This document shows, in pieces, positions 31,634 to 44,222 of a stretch of DNA of 64,000 bases. The notes beneath the pieces are model-generated. The model had not been told where the DNA came from. It made no database searches and saw nothing but the letters and a program-made list of their open reading frames with translations. The position numbers and the translations under genes are program-made. The stretch comes from Pogona vitticeps (Eukaryota; Chordata; Lepidosauria; Squamata; Agamidae): contig NC_135783.1 in NCBI RefSeq assembly GCF_051106095.1, positions 61,917,947 through 61,981,946 of the forward strand. The letters run 5' to 3'. Each line of letters starts with the position of its first letter. Position 1 is the stretch's first letter.

Positions 31634-33489
31634 ATACTGTATGTTGCCAGAGAGTTTGGATAGGAGAGAGAGCCATTTGGTGATGTATATAATAACTGCA
31701 GCCAGAATACTATATGTATAGAAATGGAAGAAAACCAAAATACCAAATCGTGAAGAACTTGTGGGAAAGATTATGGAAATGGCTAAGATGGACATATTAA
31801 CAGAAGCTTTGAAAGACAATCCAATCCAAGAAGCAACTGAAAAATTGGACCCTATATATAACTGGATCCGTTCTATAACCTGAAAGCCAAATATGATAAT
31901 TTTAATACAAAATAGTCAAATAACTCTATTTGGAATTATATAGGCAACTAACAGACATAAAAGCCTTTAATGTAATGATATCTTTAAGTACAGATAATAT
32001 GTGATAATGTATAGCATGATATATTCCCTGTTATCCTGAGCTATTTCCCCTTACCCTTGAAATAAAATAATTAAACAATAACAACAACAAAGTCTCCCTC
32101 CAGCCTCCTCTCTCATGGCAGAAGCAGAGTGGCCATTGGTCTCACAAAACTGTACTTGTTATCTGCATACATATTTATTTCATTTGCAAGATTATAATTT
32201 CCCCTGCCATATTTTATTTACATTAGTTAATTGCAAATTCTATAGGCACTCTAAGGCCATCCAAGTTAACTATGCATTGACCAAAGCAACAGGGAAAAAG
32301 GAACGTTTACCCATAATTCCTTCAGCTTCAGTCCTGTGAGACAAAGGACTGCCTGGGAGTGATTGGTCTAGACCATAATAATAAACCGGATTGGACTGCC
32401 TGGGCAAATGAGAGGGCAGTAATTGCAAACTGCAAAAAGTGTATCTGTAGTGCCACCCAAGAATGAGCCTTTTTTATGGGTGCCATCTAGTTGGGGCGAA
32501 GATCTGGAGATGTGGACAATATTGCTGTGCCAATGCAATACTCTGTTTCTCTCTTTTTAAGTCTGCTAAGTGAGCATCTTTTGCTATACAGTTTTTGATG
32601 ACAGGTCTCATCCCTGTACTGTTCATGCTTTATGCTGTCTTTTCTCCTGTACACATACAGGACTGCTCCATGTTGTGTCTGCTGAGCCAGCTGGTAGGAG
32701 TTTTAATGATTGCTAACTGCTAGAATGAAAAGCAAGTACAGCTTCCTTTCAAAGGACCTAGTTAAAGGACTGAGAGACTGAATGATCAAAACTCCCCAGG
32801 GGATGTTAGCAAATCTGTATCCTTCCTGCCTTTTTCCTGTCTCTTCCTGCCTACTTCCCCCAAGGAAGTGAGGATTCAATGCATTCTTTACCTAAAATAT
32901 ACTTGCTCATCACAAGAGCCAAACAAAGCATTGTTGCAGCACAACCAACTTTGGCGATGCCAGATCATACACAGTGGAAATGGGATTGATTTAAAGTGCA
33001 AATATGAGGATACAGAAAGGAGGTGCTGGAGCCTCCTCCCTCCTTTCTCCCCATTCCTCTGAAAACTATTTCAAGCACTGACAGTGCTCTGTTAAATAAA
33101 TGGTAAAGCAGTTGACACATGTTTATTCTTTTAATCTTTCTGATGCCATAATTCTATGCCAGGACACTTGTTTAATTATTACCAAGTTTGTTTCTCCTGA
33201 AACAACATTTGCTTGTTTAGAATTAGTTTTATTCTCTCCCTTCTCTCCCCCCCCCCCTTTGTCTTAAAGCTGCTGCAGTTGCAATAGCACTGTAATCAAT
33301 ACAGTTTTTAAGTGTAAGTGTCAACAGTGGGGTAGTTTCAGGGAGGCTATATGATCACCTCATTGAAAGTCAACAGTACACTTTCAACTCGTATGGGTGT
33401 CTGTCTTTCCTGGTTTAATAGGAAGCAGCAGTTTTGCCAAAATCCAAGGGGTTTACATATCAATCCTATATGCATTAAACAAATGTGCT
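31571..33489. other. Intergenic, nothing recognised
   Basis: AT-rich sequence with no gene. A C tract with CT-rich surroundings lies at 33236-33262. No repeat family was recognised with confidence. Confidence 0.6.
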
Positions 33490-33628
33490 CCAACACGGGA
33501 GACATTAAAGAAAAACTTAGATAATCACCTGGCAGAAATGCTGTGATTGTATTCCTGCACTGAACAGGGGGCTGGACGTGATGGCCTTGTAGCCCCCTTC
33601 CAACTTCACTTTTTTATGATCCTATGAA
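33490..33628 (+). mobile_element. CR1 LINE 3' end
   Basis: GAGACATTAAAGAAAAACTT, AATCACCTGGCAGAAATGCT, GGGGGCTGGACGTGATGGCC and the closing TATGATCCTATGAAA are the standard 3' end of sauropsid CR1. It is 5' truncated. Confidence 0.85.
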
Positions 33629-33684
33629 ATGGGATTACTGAATGGTGATGCATAGACTGCAGTGTTAACTTTTGTATACGGATA

Positions 33685-33800
33685 TCACAGTGTAATCCTA
33701 TGCATGTTTTCTCAGAGGTCTCCCAGGACTAAATCCACTTGTTGGACCCAAACAGAGTAGACCCACTGAATCTATTGCACTATGATAAAGTCCCATTTTG
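33685..33800. repeat. Squamate short interspersed repeat
   Basis: Text of the type CCTATGCATGTTTTCTCAGA...AGTAGACCCACTGAATC, seen also near 3790, 37190 and 47330. Complete copies of this family are palindromic, which suggests a small DNA transposon; the family name is not certain. Confidence 0.5.
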
Positions 33801-34234
33801 GGAATCACAGTTGCATTTAACTCCCTGTGTTCAATGCTCCTGAAGGTATCTTAAGGGGGCCAATAGGCACTCTCTCAATCTAATTTTTAGTTTGTTGTAA
33901 AACACGCACACACACACACACAGAGAGAGACAGGCACATATAAGCACAGATTCAGATAATTAGCAAGTGGATTAGAGTGATCTCCAATAGTCAAACTGAG
34001 CGGATACAGAGGAGAGCAACCCTAGGGGAGCAGGCAGCTCAGATGATTGTTGCTTGTTCATATGTAATGGTGCTTGTTTCTGTAAATTTTACAACCCAGC
34101 TATGAAAACCTGTTTGATATAGGTTTCCATAAATGATTTTAATTCATGTATGGTTTAATACTAAACAAATGGTCTGCCGTAGGCTACAGTCCTGTAATAT
34201 ATTTACCCTTTTTAGGTTCTTGAAGAAGCAGAGG

Positions 34235-35472
34235 AAACCTATTTCAATGAGGGCTTTCACATGCCACCTTAAAGATCTACACAGCCGCCATTGTAGCCCA
34301 CCAACCTCCATCTTCTCAAGCAGCCATGCTCTTTAGACATCCTACCTTGAAGCAGTTCCTATGAGGGCTGAAAAATATGCGCTCTGCCTACAAACCCCAT
34401 ATGCCACAGTAGTTGCTCCAACTAGTTCTTTGACAACTCATGAGGCCTCCCTTTGAAACCTTGGCTTCTACTTTGCTCCACTTGTCGTCATTCAAAACTG
34501 CATTCCTCCTGGCAATAACCTCAGCGCGGAGGGCTGGAGAACTAGCTGCATTGAGGGCAGACCCTCCATTCCTGCAGTTTCACCCAGGCAAGGTGACTCT
34601 GCATCCGGACCTTACCTTTCTCCCCAAAGCTTCATCTTTTTTCCCCTTGAGTCAGCCAATTCTGCTTCCTGCTTTCTTTCCCTCACCAACCTCACCACTT
34701 GAAAAAGCTCTACACTCCCTTGATGTCAAGCAAGCTCTCTCATATTATATTCACCGCATGACCACTTTCCATACATCACAACTCTTTGTCACCTTTGGTG
34801 GTCCCTCTATGGGAGCACCAGCTTCCTCTCAGACCATTTCTAGATGGATTGTCCAGACCATCCGCCTCGCCTATGATTTAGCTGAGACTCCTCTCCCAGG
34901 CCCAGTCAGAGCTCACTCTACAAAGGGCTATAGCGTCCTCAGCAGCCTTTCTGCACATGGTAGACATTGCAGACATCTGCCGAGCTGCCACATGGGCCAC
35001 TCTGTCTACCTTCATCTCCCATTACCATCTAGATATCTGGGCTAAGGCTGAGGCTGTGGTGGGCTGAGCTGTCCTGGCTTCTGCATTTTCATGACGTCCC
35101 TCCTCCAGGTAAGTGAGCTTCCAATCACCCATTAGTGTGCATTCACAGGGACCATAAAGAAGTAAAAGAGGTTACCTACCTGTAACTCTGGTTCTTTGAG
35201 TGGTCATCTGTGAATTCACACTCCCCGCCCTTCCTTCCCACTGTCCATCACGTGTGCCATTGCATGCTGTGCAGTGGCAGTCGGTTCCATGGAACTGAGG
35301 CACTCGGTGCCGGGGGTGGAGATATAGCCAGTGTGAGGGAGGTCCCAGCACCATGTGCTTGAGTTAGAAAGTTCCGAGGCTGCTCCACGCAAGCGCGGAT
35401 TAACCCATTAGTGTGAATTCAAAGATGACCACTCGAAGAACCAGAGTTACAGGTAGGTAACCTCTTTTTCTC
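34235..35472 (+). mobile_element. DIRS-like retroelement fossil, 3' part
   Basis: A + strand copy of the family seen at 10921-14493. It holds a tyrosine-recombinase region (about 34240-35045) and the terminal hairpin region (35100-35472). The terminal hairpin has arms at 35164-35222 and 35411-35472 that match almost perfectly. The upstream parts (gag-like, RT, RNase H) are not present, so the copy is truncated. It is broken, but the recombinase region is better preserved than in the other copy. Confidence 0.85.
34440..35045 (+). pseudogene. DIRS-like tyrosine recombinase region
   Basis: A 201-codon frame with the family motifs LSSFKTAFLLAITSARRAGE, LAALRADPP, PLSQPILLPAF, KALHSLDVKQALSYYIHRM, FVTFGGPSMGAPASSQTISR, IRLAYDLAE and PVRAHSTKG. 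This is the catalytic half of DIRS-type recombinases. It is part of a truncated fossil and is not a host gene. Confidence 0.85.
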
Positions 35473-35474
35473 AT

Positions 35475-38400
35475 CCCACTCCTACCATCTGCAGCATGGG
35501 TTCATAAACTGACATATTTTCCCCCTGAGGGAGCATTTAGAAATTCAAGGCAGGGATACAAAATGGTGAGATTTGCCAAAATATCTTTTTCCACTTCAAA
35601 CAATACTGTATATGCAACAGACATTTGTATTTAAAATAATTGGTTACTGTAGTTTCACTAAGTTGTGCTTTTTTTGTTTCTACATTATGAGATGATATTT
35701 GTTGTTCATTGTCTCTGTGTTTGTTCATCTGCCTTCTTAGGGGTTTTCCCTTTAATATCTATCACAGCACATAAAATTTTGATGGAGTTCATGATACCTC
35801 TTATGTTCTACATTATTGTCACTAGATTCATGAGTTCTGAGGATTTTTCTCCCACTGTTCTCAGGTATCTACATGTCACGCAGTGTGATGCTAAAGACCA
35901 AACAATGGAGGAATACACATGGAAAATCCATAGGCATGCTGTGCATATGAATTATGGTCATGAAAATATTCTGCACAACTCCAGGGAGAGTGTGCATTGG
36001 TTTTCAGCAGTCCACTCCATAATCATATGAATTGGAGAGATATAACTTGGACATCTCTGGAGAGGTAAGAGGACACTCATGGGTATCTCTGGAGAGACCT
36101 GTGATCACTGGTTATTGATAACAGATGAAAAAAATGTTTTCTTCAAGTTAAAATTAAGTATAAAGATATTAACATTCTGAGTTTAATTTGGTTTCTCTTG
36201 TTTTAGCTGCTTTAGATATCCTGATGTAAATATTCTGATATTTTGACCATTTCAATTTATGGTTTTGATTAGTTTACATGTGGCTCAGTGATTGTTCTTT
36301 TTTAAAACAAGAAAAGCTGTCTGTGTACTCAAAAAAGCACATACCTAAGGAAAAGAGGGCTATCTAATCACAGAAAACAATGTAGCAGAAGACTTTACCA
36401 AAATCTCAAAACAGTCTCAGAAGGAAGCCAAACAGACCCATATCTTTAGCATCAGAAGATGAAGGGGGTGATTACACAGGCAATTAGGCCACTGCCAGGA
36501 TGATCTGGTTTGCTTGTTTTGCCACCAACTAGACAATGTGAGGGCCTGTGCAAATCAGTCTGTCCCCAGAGAGTTCATATCCGTACATTTCTGGTTCCTT
36601 GACTGTACAGTATTTTAGATGTGGTTACAGTTGCTCTGTTTTCATTTCCAGCATGTACAATCACTGGGATCGAATCAAAGCAGAACTTGCTGCTTTAAAT
36701 TTTCCATCCAGTTTCAGTTTTCCAATACTCTTAATCTTTTCCACTTAAAACTGATGTTGGGAAATTAAAAACTTCCTCTGCTTTCCTAGTATCATTAAGT
36801 AACTATGCTCAACAATATTGATAAATCCTAAATGTAATTCAGGATTACATTGTAACATGTAAACCAGCTGAAGCAGAGGGATGAAACTAAGTTTTCTTTA
36901 AAAGACTGCTAGGGCAGTGCTGATGTGCTGTATCTTTTAAGGGAAAAAAATAAAAACTGAAATCTTCCTCCCAGAAGGAGGAAGAGACAGGATAAAATAA
37001 ATTATTTTTTTCTTTGTTTTCTTCTTTTCTTAAGAGAAATGAGCCAAATAGGGTCACTTGAGCTCTGTATGCTACGTTGGCACAAGGATCACACCAAATG
37101 GCATACCAGGTCGCTACACAACATAAAGCAAACATACAGTACTTAAGCATCTCCCATCAAGCCATCTAGCCAAACCCTGAATATAAGTGCTAGTCCAACT
37201 AGAGTTGATTCATCAAATCAGTGGGACTTAATAAAAGAGTTTACATAGCAAATCCCATTCATTCAATGGATCTGTCCTATTTGGGGCTAACAATTGCATT
37301 CAGGCCCAGTTGCTTGCTTGGTTGTTTTTCCACACTGTTCCTGACACAGTAGTCCATTTTCTTAAAAGTCTTACTTGACCGTTCTTTCTGCTATTCTGGA
37401 AATGCAAATGTAAGGGATTTTAGAACTTTGTAAGATGATTTTCCCTTCCATAGGTTTTGGATAAAAAGCACTCATTTGCCTCTCCTAAACAATATCTAGT
37501 GGAGATCTTCAGAATTTGTTGCAACGTAGGGCCTAGTGCAGCAAGATGTTTCTTTGCTGTCAACAGTGCAGGTGGATTTAACAGTAGCACTGGCTCTGGA
37601 GAATGAATCAGATTACTGAAAGCAGATAAGCAACAAGAGACGAGCTGCAGGCTTTAGAAAGGTATTGGTCTCATTATCCCAGTGACACTGAGCAGACCTT
37701 TCTCTTAAAGGAAGCCTCGTGTGACGGCCAGACCTCCGGGCCTAGCAGAGGTTATCTGAGGTAGACACTTAATCTCTAAATCTGTCAATAAATTACATGC
37801 CAGAAATTAAATTCTACCAAACAAGGTAACTGCTGCTGACCCATAAAGGAATTGTGATGATGATTTGTGCCCCAAATAAAGAGAGGCTCTGATCCACAAT
37901 CCAGTTATAATGAAGAGCACTTGATTTTCATTGGTTTCTGTTCATTGTCTGCTGTGAGACTAAGTTTTCTCAAGATGTTTCTTTTCACATAGCAGTGAAT
38001 ACCAATTATTAATTCACGTTGCTTCAGCTGAAAACAGCATCATATATTTAGGGAATAAAATATGCATGGGGTTCTGCCATCCTTGAAGATCCATGAACCT
38101 GACCCAAATGAAGCTCTTTCTAGCTTAAGTGATTTTATTGGGTTGGGCTTTAGTGGGTGCTTAACACGACAACGGAAATGTCAAGGCCTTCAGAGGACAC
38201 AGCTTTAGCTGGAAGATGCTTGTTACACTGATTGATTAATACACTAGCAGAGAATTGTTAGGGTTCAAGAGCAGACCGTCCAACCCCTATCCATCTCAGC
38301 ACTAAAGAAAGACTATTAATGTCTTTATGGTGAGGGGAAGTGCTCACTGTTCTGACTGTAAGCCTACATTGGTGATAATCCTTATGCCTTCTATTATTAT

Positions 38401-38812
38401 TTATTTACATTAATTTTCCTCTCTTCTAGAACAGGCATGGGCGATCTCAAGAGGAGCATGAGCCAAAAACACTTTGGACCTTGAAAGGCCACTCACATGC
38501 CCTGTCCACCCTCCCAAAAATATTTTTAAATTTTTTTTAACTGAAAAAGCCCTGATGCCCTCTAGTGGTTAATTCTAAAAATAAGAAAATTATTGAAGGG
38601 TGTGGGTGCAGAGGTTCTAATCTAGAAAGAGCAGAAACATAACAGTATTGCCTCTCACGCCACTTAGAAGTCAGAAGGGGTTTTTCTGAGGTGGATTATT
38701 AAAAAAAACAGGATGTGAAGCTATGCTGCATGGGCCTCAGAGAGCTGTTTGTGGCCTTCTGGCCACGTTCTACTGATCCCATTTTAAAATCATGCCATAG
38801 TGAAATCACATA
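35475..38812. other. Intergenic, mostly unique sequence
   Basis: No gene is supported; a 121-codon frame at 35665-36030 has no recognisable motif. A squamate short repeat lies at about 37190-37310. Sequence around 37680-38060 shows no repeat features and could be conserved non-coding DNA. Confidence 0.5.
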
Positions 38813-39239
38813 CAGTGGTGCCTCGCTAGACAGTTACCCCACATGACAATTTTTTTGCTAGACATTGACTTTTTGCGATCGCTATAGTGATTCGCAAAAC
38901 AGTGATTCCTATGGGGGAATTTCGCTGGACAATGTTTGGTCCCTGCTTCACAAACCAATTTTCGCTAGACAACAATTTTGACAGCTCCGTCCGCGTTCGC
39001 AAAAACAGGTGTTTTCGGAATCTAAGCTTCGCAAGACAGCAATTTAAACAGCTGATCGGCAGTTCGCAAAGCAGCTTTCCTATGGCCAATTTTCGCTAGA
39101 CAACGATGATTCTTCCCCTTTGAAACACAGTAAACAGGTTTCAATACATTCCAATAGGGAAATGCTTTTTGCTAGACAATATTTCGCTAAACAGCGATTT
39201 CAGTGGAACAGATTATCATCGTCTAGTGAGGCACCACTG
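38813..39239. mobile_element. TA-target MITE, copy C
   Basis: 427 bp flanked by TA at 38811-38812 and 39240-39241. It begins CAGTGGTGCCTCGCTAGACAG and ends with the inverted form (CTAGTGAGGCACCACTG). The word GCTAGACAA/G, with minor variants, recurs about eight times inside. Scaffold phrases CAGCTGATCGGCAGTTC and GGAACAGATTATCATCG are shared with copy B. Non-coding. Confidence 0.88.
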
Positions 39240-39241
39240 TA

Positions 39242-41348
39242 GATTTGAAAGAGCATACTGTCAGATGGATTGGGCCTATGTGTTTTAGCCACAAGGCTGA
39301 TAGAATCTTGTGGATGTTTCCTTTAACAGGTATAGGAAGTTGGCGTTCTTTTACCTATTTATCAACAAATAATTAAATTAAGAAAACATTTTTTAAAAAA
39401 TCAAGAACTCACAAATTTAAAAAAACATCTCTTTAGAAATCCTCCAGATATCAGTCATGGAACACATTCTCTGATATTCTGATTTAAAATACATTTCACA
39501 AAATCAGAAAACCCTTTTTTTAAAAAAAAAAAGTGCTATATTCACGACCTCTCCTAGAACATTTATGTATAGAAATCTCAGTTCATTCAGGGTCAGATCT
39601 TTTTTCTCCCTACACACAGGCTTGGTTGCTGTTACTGGACTGTGAGTTTTGGAAGTGCGCCAGCGTTTGAACCATGCCACAGCTGTGCCTTTCACATCAC
39701 AGGGGAAGCAACGAGCTAAAGAGCATTTGCATAGGCAGCCTTTTAATATATTATGTCTTAGTAGCTGCATTTGTCTCAAAGAACTAAAGAAGTAAAAGCT
39801 GCTTAGTCCGACTTTTTAATGTGTGCTCATAAACACACACACAAAACCCTTCCATGCATATGTATTAAAAAGTTAATCGTGCTCAACTAAAACTTCCTCC
39901 TGTATGTACATTTAGTGATAAACATTTTGCCTCTGATCATGTAAATATGAGACAAGGGCAAGCGGAAAAGAGACAACTGGTTTCTAAAGAAGTGTGGCCT
40001 TCCCATTTAGCTGTATGCCCTGTTCTGCATAAAATATTGAAGTTCTTAGGTAGAGATCAGGTTTCTCTACACTGGCTAGTGAGTTATGGGGACTGTGATC
40101 ATAGCTATCTGAAGTATGCCAGGTTGGGAAAAGCTGGAACAAATCAATTCCCTAGAAAGTAGCTGATCACTTTATTTGTACCAATTAGCAACTGGAATGG
40201 TGAATGTAGAACTCCAAATAAATGGGCAACAATAAAGTCAGATGATTTTAAACTCTTGCTGCAATGGTTTTACAGGGCATATCTTTTTCAATATGACATA
40301 GATATGACTTAACTTTAAAATGTACAAACCAGCCCTTGTTCAAGTCTCTTCTGCTCATAATACTGCTATACAAAAGCTGGTGGTTCCAGTATCAGTTATG
40401 TTATGAATCCACTCTGGGTTTTAGTCTGAACCTTACAGGAGCTGGTGGCGGGGGATTTCCACCCACCCACCCATCCACCCCGAGTTTGGTTTCAAGTGTA
40501 TCAGGGTCAAAATCCTATTTGCAATTTATACATGGCTAAGTGGGGCAAATTGTCACTAAATAACAAGGTGCTGGTTGCATTCCTTGTTGTGCATCTTACT
40601 AATTAACAGCAATTTGCTGTTGCAATTTATTCAGTTCCACTCTCACACACGTAAATTGCCAACAAAAGTCTAGGTCTGTCTTTAGGCCTGTCTGATCTTT
40701 GGATCAGAAACTACCAAAGTAGCTTATTAGGACAAGTCAACCCCACCATAAGGTAAAGTTTTAGGGTTTCAGCTCATTTATTTGCAGTTCAACATTCTCA
40801 TTCTACTATTGGAATGATTTCACAAAGCAAAACCAGGAGGGATAATTCTCCCCTCCAATCCAAAGCCTCCTGTACATCCCCGAAATCTGCTACGGAGGCT
40901 TTGGAAACTCTCTGGAGCAGATTTTGAGACAAGACAAGGAGCTACCAGGAGAAGGGGAGAGGAGGAGGAGGAGAAAGCCCCACTGTTCTAGTGAATGTCC
41001 ATTGGATTTAAATTGTTATGGCCTAGTTGCAGTTGATACTCCCAACCAGAGTAGACTAGAGATGGGAACAGATCTGAAAAATGGTAGTTTGTGATGGTTC
41101 ATAGTTCATGGTTAGCCGCAAACCACAAACCACTACAAACCAACCCCAAAACCGAAGCAGTTCACAATTCAGGTTTTGATTTGTCCCCTTTAGGGGAGGC
41201 TACCAGCTCCTGTTGCACTGCTGCTGTCACACTGCCGCCGCCACCTCCTCCTCCCTGGGTGCCATGCGCCAAGGCAGTGACCCGGGCTGCTTGCAGGGAA
41301 GTTGGGCCACTGCCCCAACGCATGCACCTGCCTCCCAGCTGATCACTG
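39242..41348. other. Intergenic, no gene seen
   Basis: AT-rich sequence with short A/T runs. A GC-richer patch at 41090-41340, including CCGCCGCCACCTCC, precedes the SINE. No open frame carries recognisable motifs. Confidence 0.6.
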
Positions 41349-41605
41349 AGATCAGCTCATGGCACAGTGGTTAAACTGTTGTACTACAGCTAAAACTGTG
41401 CTCACGACCTGGGGTTCAGTCCCAGGTAGCTGGCTCAAGGTTGACTCAGCCTTCTATCCTTTCGAGGTCAGTAAAAGGAGTACCCAGCTCGCTGGGGGGG
41501 GGAGGGGGAATGTGTAGCCTGCATAATTAACTTGTAAACCGCCCAGATAGTGCTTGAAGTGCTATGGGGCGGTATATAAGCAGCACGCTTTGCTTTTGCT
41601 TTTAT
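41349..41605 (+). mobile_element. tRNA-derived SINE with LINE-like tail
   Basis: A-box-like TGGCACAGTGGTTAAACTG and B-box-like GGGGTTCAGTCCCAGG, then GCTCAAGGTTGACTCAGCC, GAGGTCAGTAAAAGGAGTAC, and the tail GTAAACCGCCCAGATAGTGC and GGGGCGGTATATAAGCAGC, a tail shared with L2-like LINEs of lizards. It is nearly complete. Confidence 0.85.
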
Positions 41606-43397
41606 TATGTGCATTAGCACTTTGACTTTCTGCATCCAGCTCTCAATGTCTAAGGGCAATGTTCTGACAGATCCAAATAAAAATCCACAAGTGACCTTTC
41701 TAAGAAGTATGTGAGGTGTCATACCGCTGTTGGAGCTGTATCGCTCACCACTTTATTAAGCAATGAATTTTGAAATGGCAATATCTACCTGCCTACTTAG
41801 ATACCAGCGTAAACAGTCATCCCTCGATCTATCTGCCCACTCCATGACATTCCAAGATACTAAGGAAAAGGGTCAATTGTAATATGATCTCCCTTGAGGC
41901 CAACCATTGGCCTGTTCTTTGGCAATATCTATTACCTGAAATCTGGATGTAATGACAATCTGCCTCATAAGTTGATGGAAGTCCACTCTGCTTTTCATGA
42001 TAAAAGGGTTGCATCAATTGTAATTCATCCACTATGTTAAATTTATAAATTTACTTTGAGCAGGTTCATCGGGACATCTAAAGAACCATTTTTTAAATGC
42101 ATTTTATGTGTCTAGCAATACCTTGTGGTTTTTGGTTTGGGAAAAGCAAATAAAGCCAACCCCATAAGCATCACACTACAGAGTAAAATTAAGAGTCCTC
42201 AACCCCTTGAAGGGACCATGATGGTCAATAGGAAAGCAAGGTCAGGAGAAGAGGGAGAAAGAAATGTGCATGCAATGTATCTGCTTGCGGAGTTTTCTTC
42301 TGCCTCTTTTTTGCCCCTCAGCCCCCACTCTTGCTCTCGCCATCTGCACTAACATGGCACGAGAGGGGACAGCTTGGACTGGAAAAGCCCTCCAGTCCTT
42401 CTGGCGGTCTTTCTCAGAGATGGCTCTGTTGGCTCACTTTGGCATTGCTCCCTTGCATCCTTTGCTTCTCAGGTCCTCATACACAGCAGCAACAACAGAA
42501 TGTCTTAGCTAATTTTCAATTCCCTTTAGGCAGCTCCTCTCATTTCAATTTGCAATAGCGTTATGGACTGATTGCCTCAGCCGAGTTCCCATGTGTTACC
42601 TCTCCCAGGAAGAATGTGTTTTGTGCCCTTTGTTACTGATGTCAAAACCAATAAGTGGGGAAATGAAGGGAATAAGCCACAGCGAAAGCGCTAGATTTTA
42701 ATATTACTGATGAAACAATGTGTATACAGAAAAAAAAAGAGCGAGCATGGTGAAGTTGTATTTTTTTATTTGTGGTAATCTGGCAGCTACAAAGCTCAGC
42801 TTTCATAACGAGTCCAATTATTTTTCACAGCTGATATCTGTTTAATGGTTGATCTTCTTTAACTATCTAAACATGCACAAGATTAAAACACTATAGCGTG
42901 ATTGAAGAAACATGCATGTATAAAAATAAAAAAGATATAATTATACCTGAACAGGATTTTTTTAAAAAAATAACATTTTTGAAATGCTGAATATATCAAA
43001 TTTATTTTTACATATATCTTATGGAAGCCATATGTATTCCCCAGTTTGAAACGAGTATGTAAGGAAAAAATACTGAAGACCAGGAAAAATGTAGAAAGTT
43101 GTGCATGACTCACTAGCATTCTTAAGTAAATAGATTAAGAATCTGTGCTCAATGTATTTTACTAGGTTTAATAGGAATAAAATGGTGATTTGTATTCCAC
43201 TCTTGGTTTTCGGAGGACAGATTTGTGCCAGGCTAGCCACCCACTGACACGAGACATTGACCTAACTAAAGGAAATACCTTTACTTAGGTGGCTGCACAT
43301 GTTTTTGGTTAATTTCTCCAGAATAATAACATTGTCTTGAGTCATAATAGGAGAAACTGCATATGGTGGAATTTTTCCTTTTAGTAAAGATACACAA
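41606..43397. other. Intergenic, no gene seen
   Basis: No coding evidence. The 42560-42870 stretch lacks repeat features and is a candidate for conserved non-coding DNA; 42900-43170 is very AT-rich. Confidence 0.5.
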
Positions 43398-43553
43398 GCT
43401 ATCTGGATAGTTCTGTGATTTGATTGGAGCACAGCACATGGCTGAGAGCCCGGGCTTGGGAGTTTGATCCCAGGGAGAAAAGACTCCCTGTGTAACTTTG
43501 GGCAAGGTACACAGTCTCAGAGCAGCCCCAGAAGAAGCATCTGGTAAGCCATT
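43398..43553 (+). mobile_element. tRNA-type SINE, old copy
   Basis: CTATCTGGATAGTTCTG (A-box area) and GGGAGTTTGATCCC (B-box), followed by AGCCCCAGAAGAAG and GGTAAGCCATTTCTGAG, align with the SINE at 57185. Confidence 0.7.
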
Positions 43554-44040
43554 TCTGAGCACTTCATCCCTAGTTTGAAGTTGGAGTCAATGTTACAGCA
43601 CACAGTTAGTATAAGGGTCTGGATTAAGGTGCCATATAGTGTTAGACATATACTCACTGTAGTTGAGCCCTCCAATAGCTTGGTTTGCTTTACCAGTGGC
43701 TCTGCAACCAACTGTTGAGTTTGCAAAGATCTTTTGTGAAGCTTTTGTAAAGATAAGGCGTTCTTGAGAAATGGAAATCAATGAAATGCTCAGATACTCG
43801 GGAAGTATCCTTAGTACTCCCTGCATTTTTATTGTCAGACCTTAATTGAAAGCCCTATCCAAACTGCATGCTGGTTCTGCTAATCAATTTGGGCTGGAAA
43901 AGGCAGTATATATCACTTCAGAACCATGTGTGCTAAAATAACACTAAGATACCTTAATAGCCACCAAATACCTGCACCACTAACCAAAAGCTGTGTCACT
44001 GTATGTTGTGTGATACTGCAAGGGATTCTGAAATAACATA

Positions 44041-44222
44041 ACTCGCTGAATTTTCCTAATTTTGGAAGCTAAGCAGGGTTGTGCCTAGTAAGTACTTGGA
44101 TGGGAGTCTGTCAGGCATACCAGGACTTTTCCCATAGGGCTTTTCCTTCTCTGAAATTGTCTGAGTTGACAATGCTGGACTAATTGAACTAAGAATCCGA
44201 CTCAGCATAAAGCAGCTTTTCA
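44041..44222 (+). mobile_element. 5S rRNA-derived SINE
   Basis: TTTGGAAGCTAAGCAGGGTT, then AGTACTTGGATGGGAG and CATACCAGG, are the internal-control part of 5S rRNA. They are followed by a non-5S body ending GCTGGACTAATTGAACTAAG and CAGCATAAAGCAGCTT. It is a SINE and not a 5S gene, because the 5' and 3' parts of 5S are lost and diverged. Confidence 0.8.

Noticed and set aside
34235-35045. A host phage-integrase-like gene
   Set aside because: The recombinase motifs belong to a truncated DIRS-like fossil with terminal hairpins; a second fossil copy occurs at 10.9-14.5 kb.
35665-36030. 121-codon open frame
   Set aside because: No recognisable domain, AT-rich composition and no splice or promoter context; length is within chance for a 64 kb window.
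41349-41605. Possible tRNA gene (A- and B-box-like blocks)
   Set aside because: No cloverleaf can be drawn with full arms, and the unit continues into a SINE body and LINE-like tail. The same reasoning rejects tRNA genes at 24305, 43398, 57185 and 60190.
44041-44222. 5S rRNA gene
   Set aside because: Only the internal control part matches; the 5' and 3' thirds of 5S are absent or strongly changed, and a SINE tail follows.
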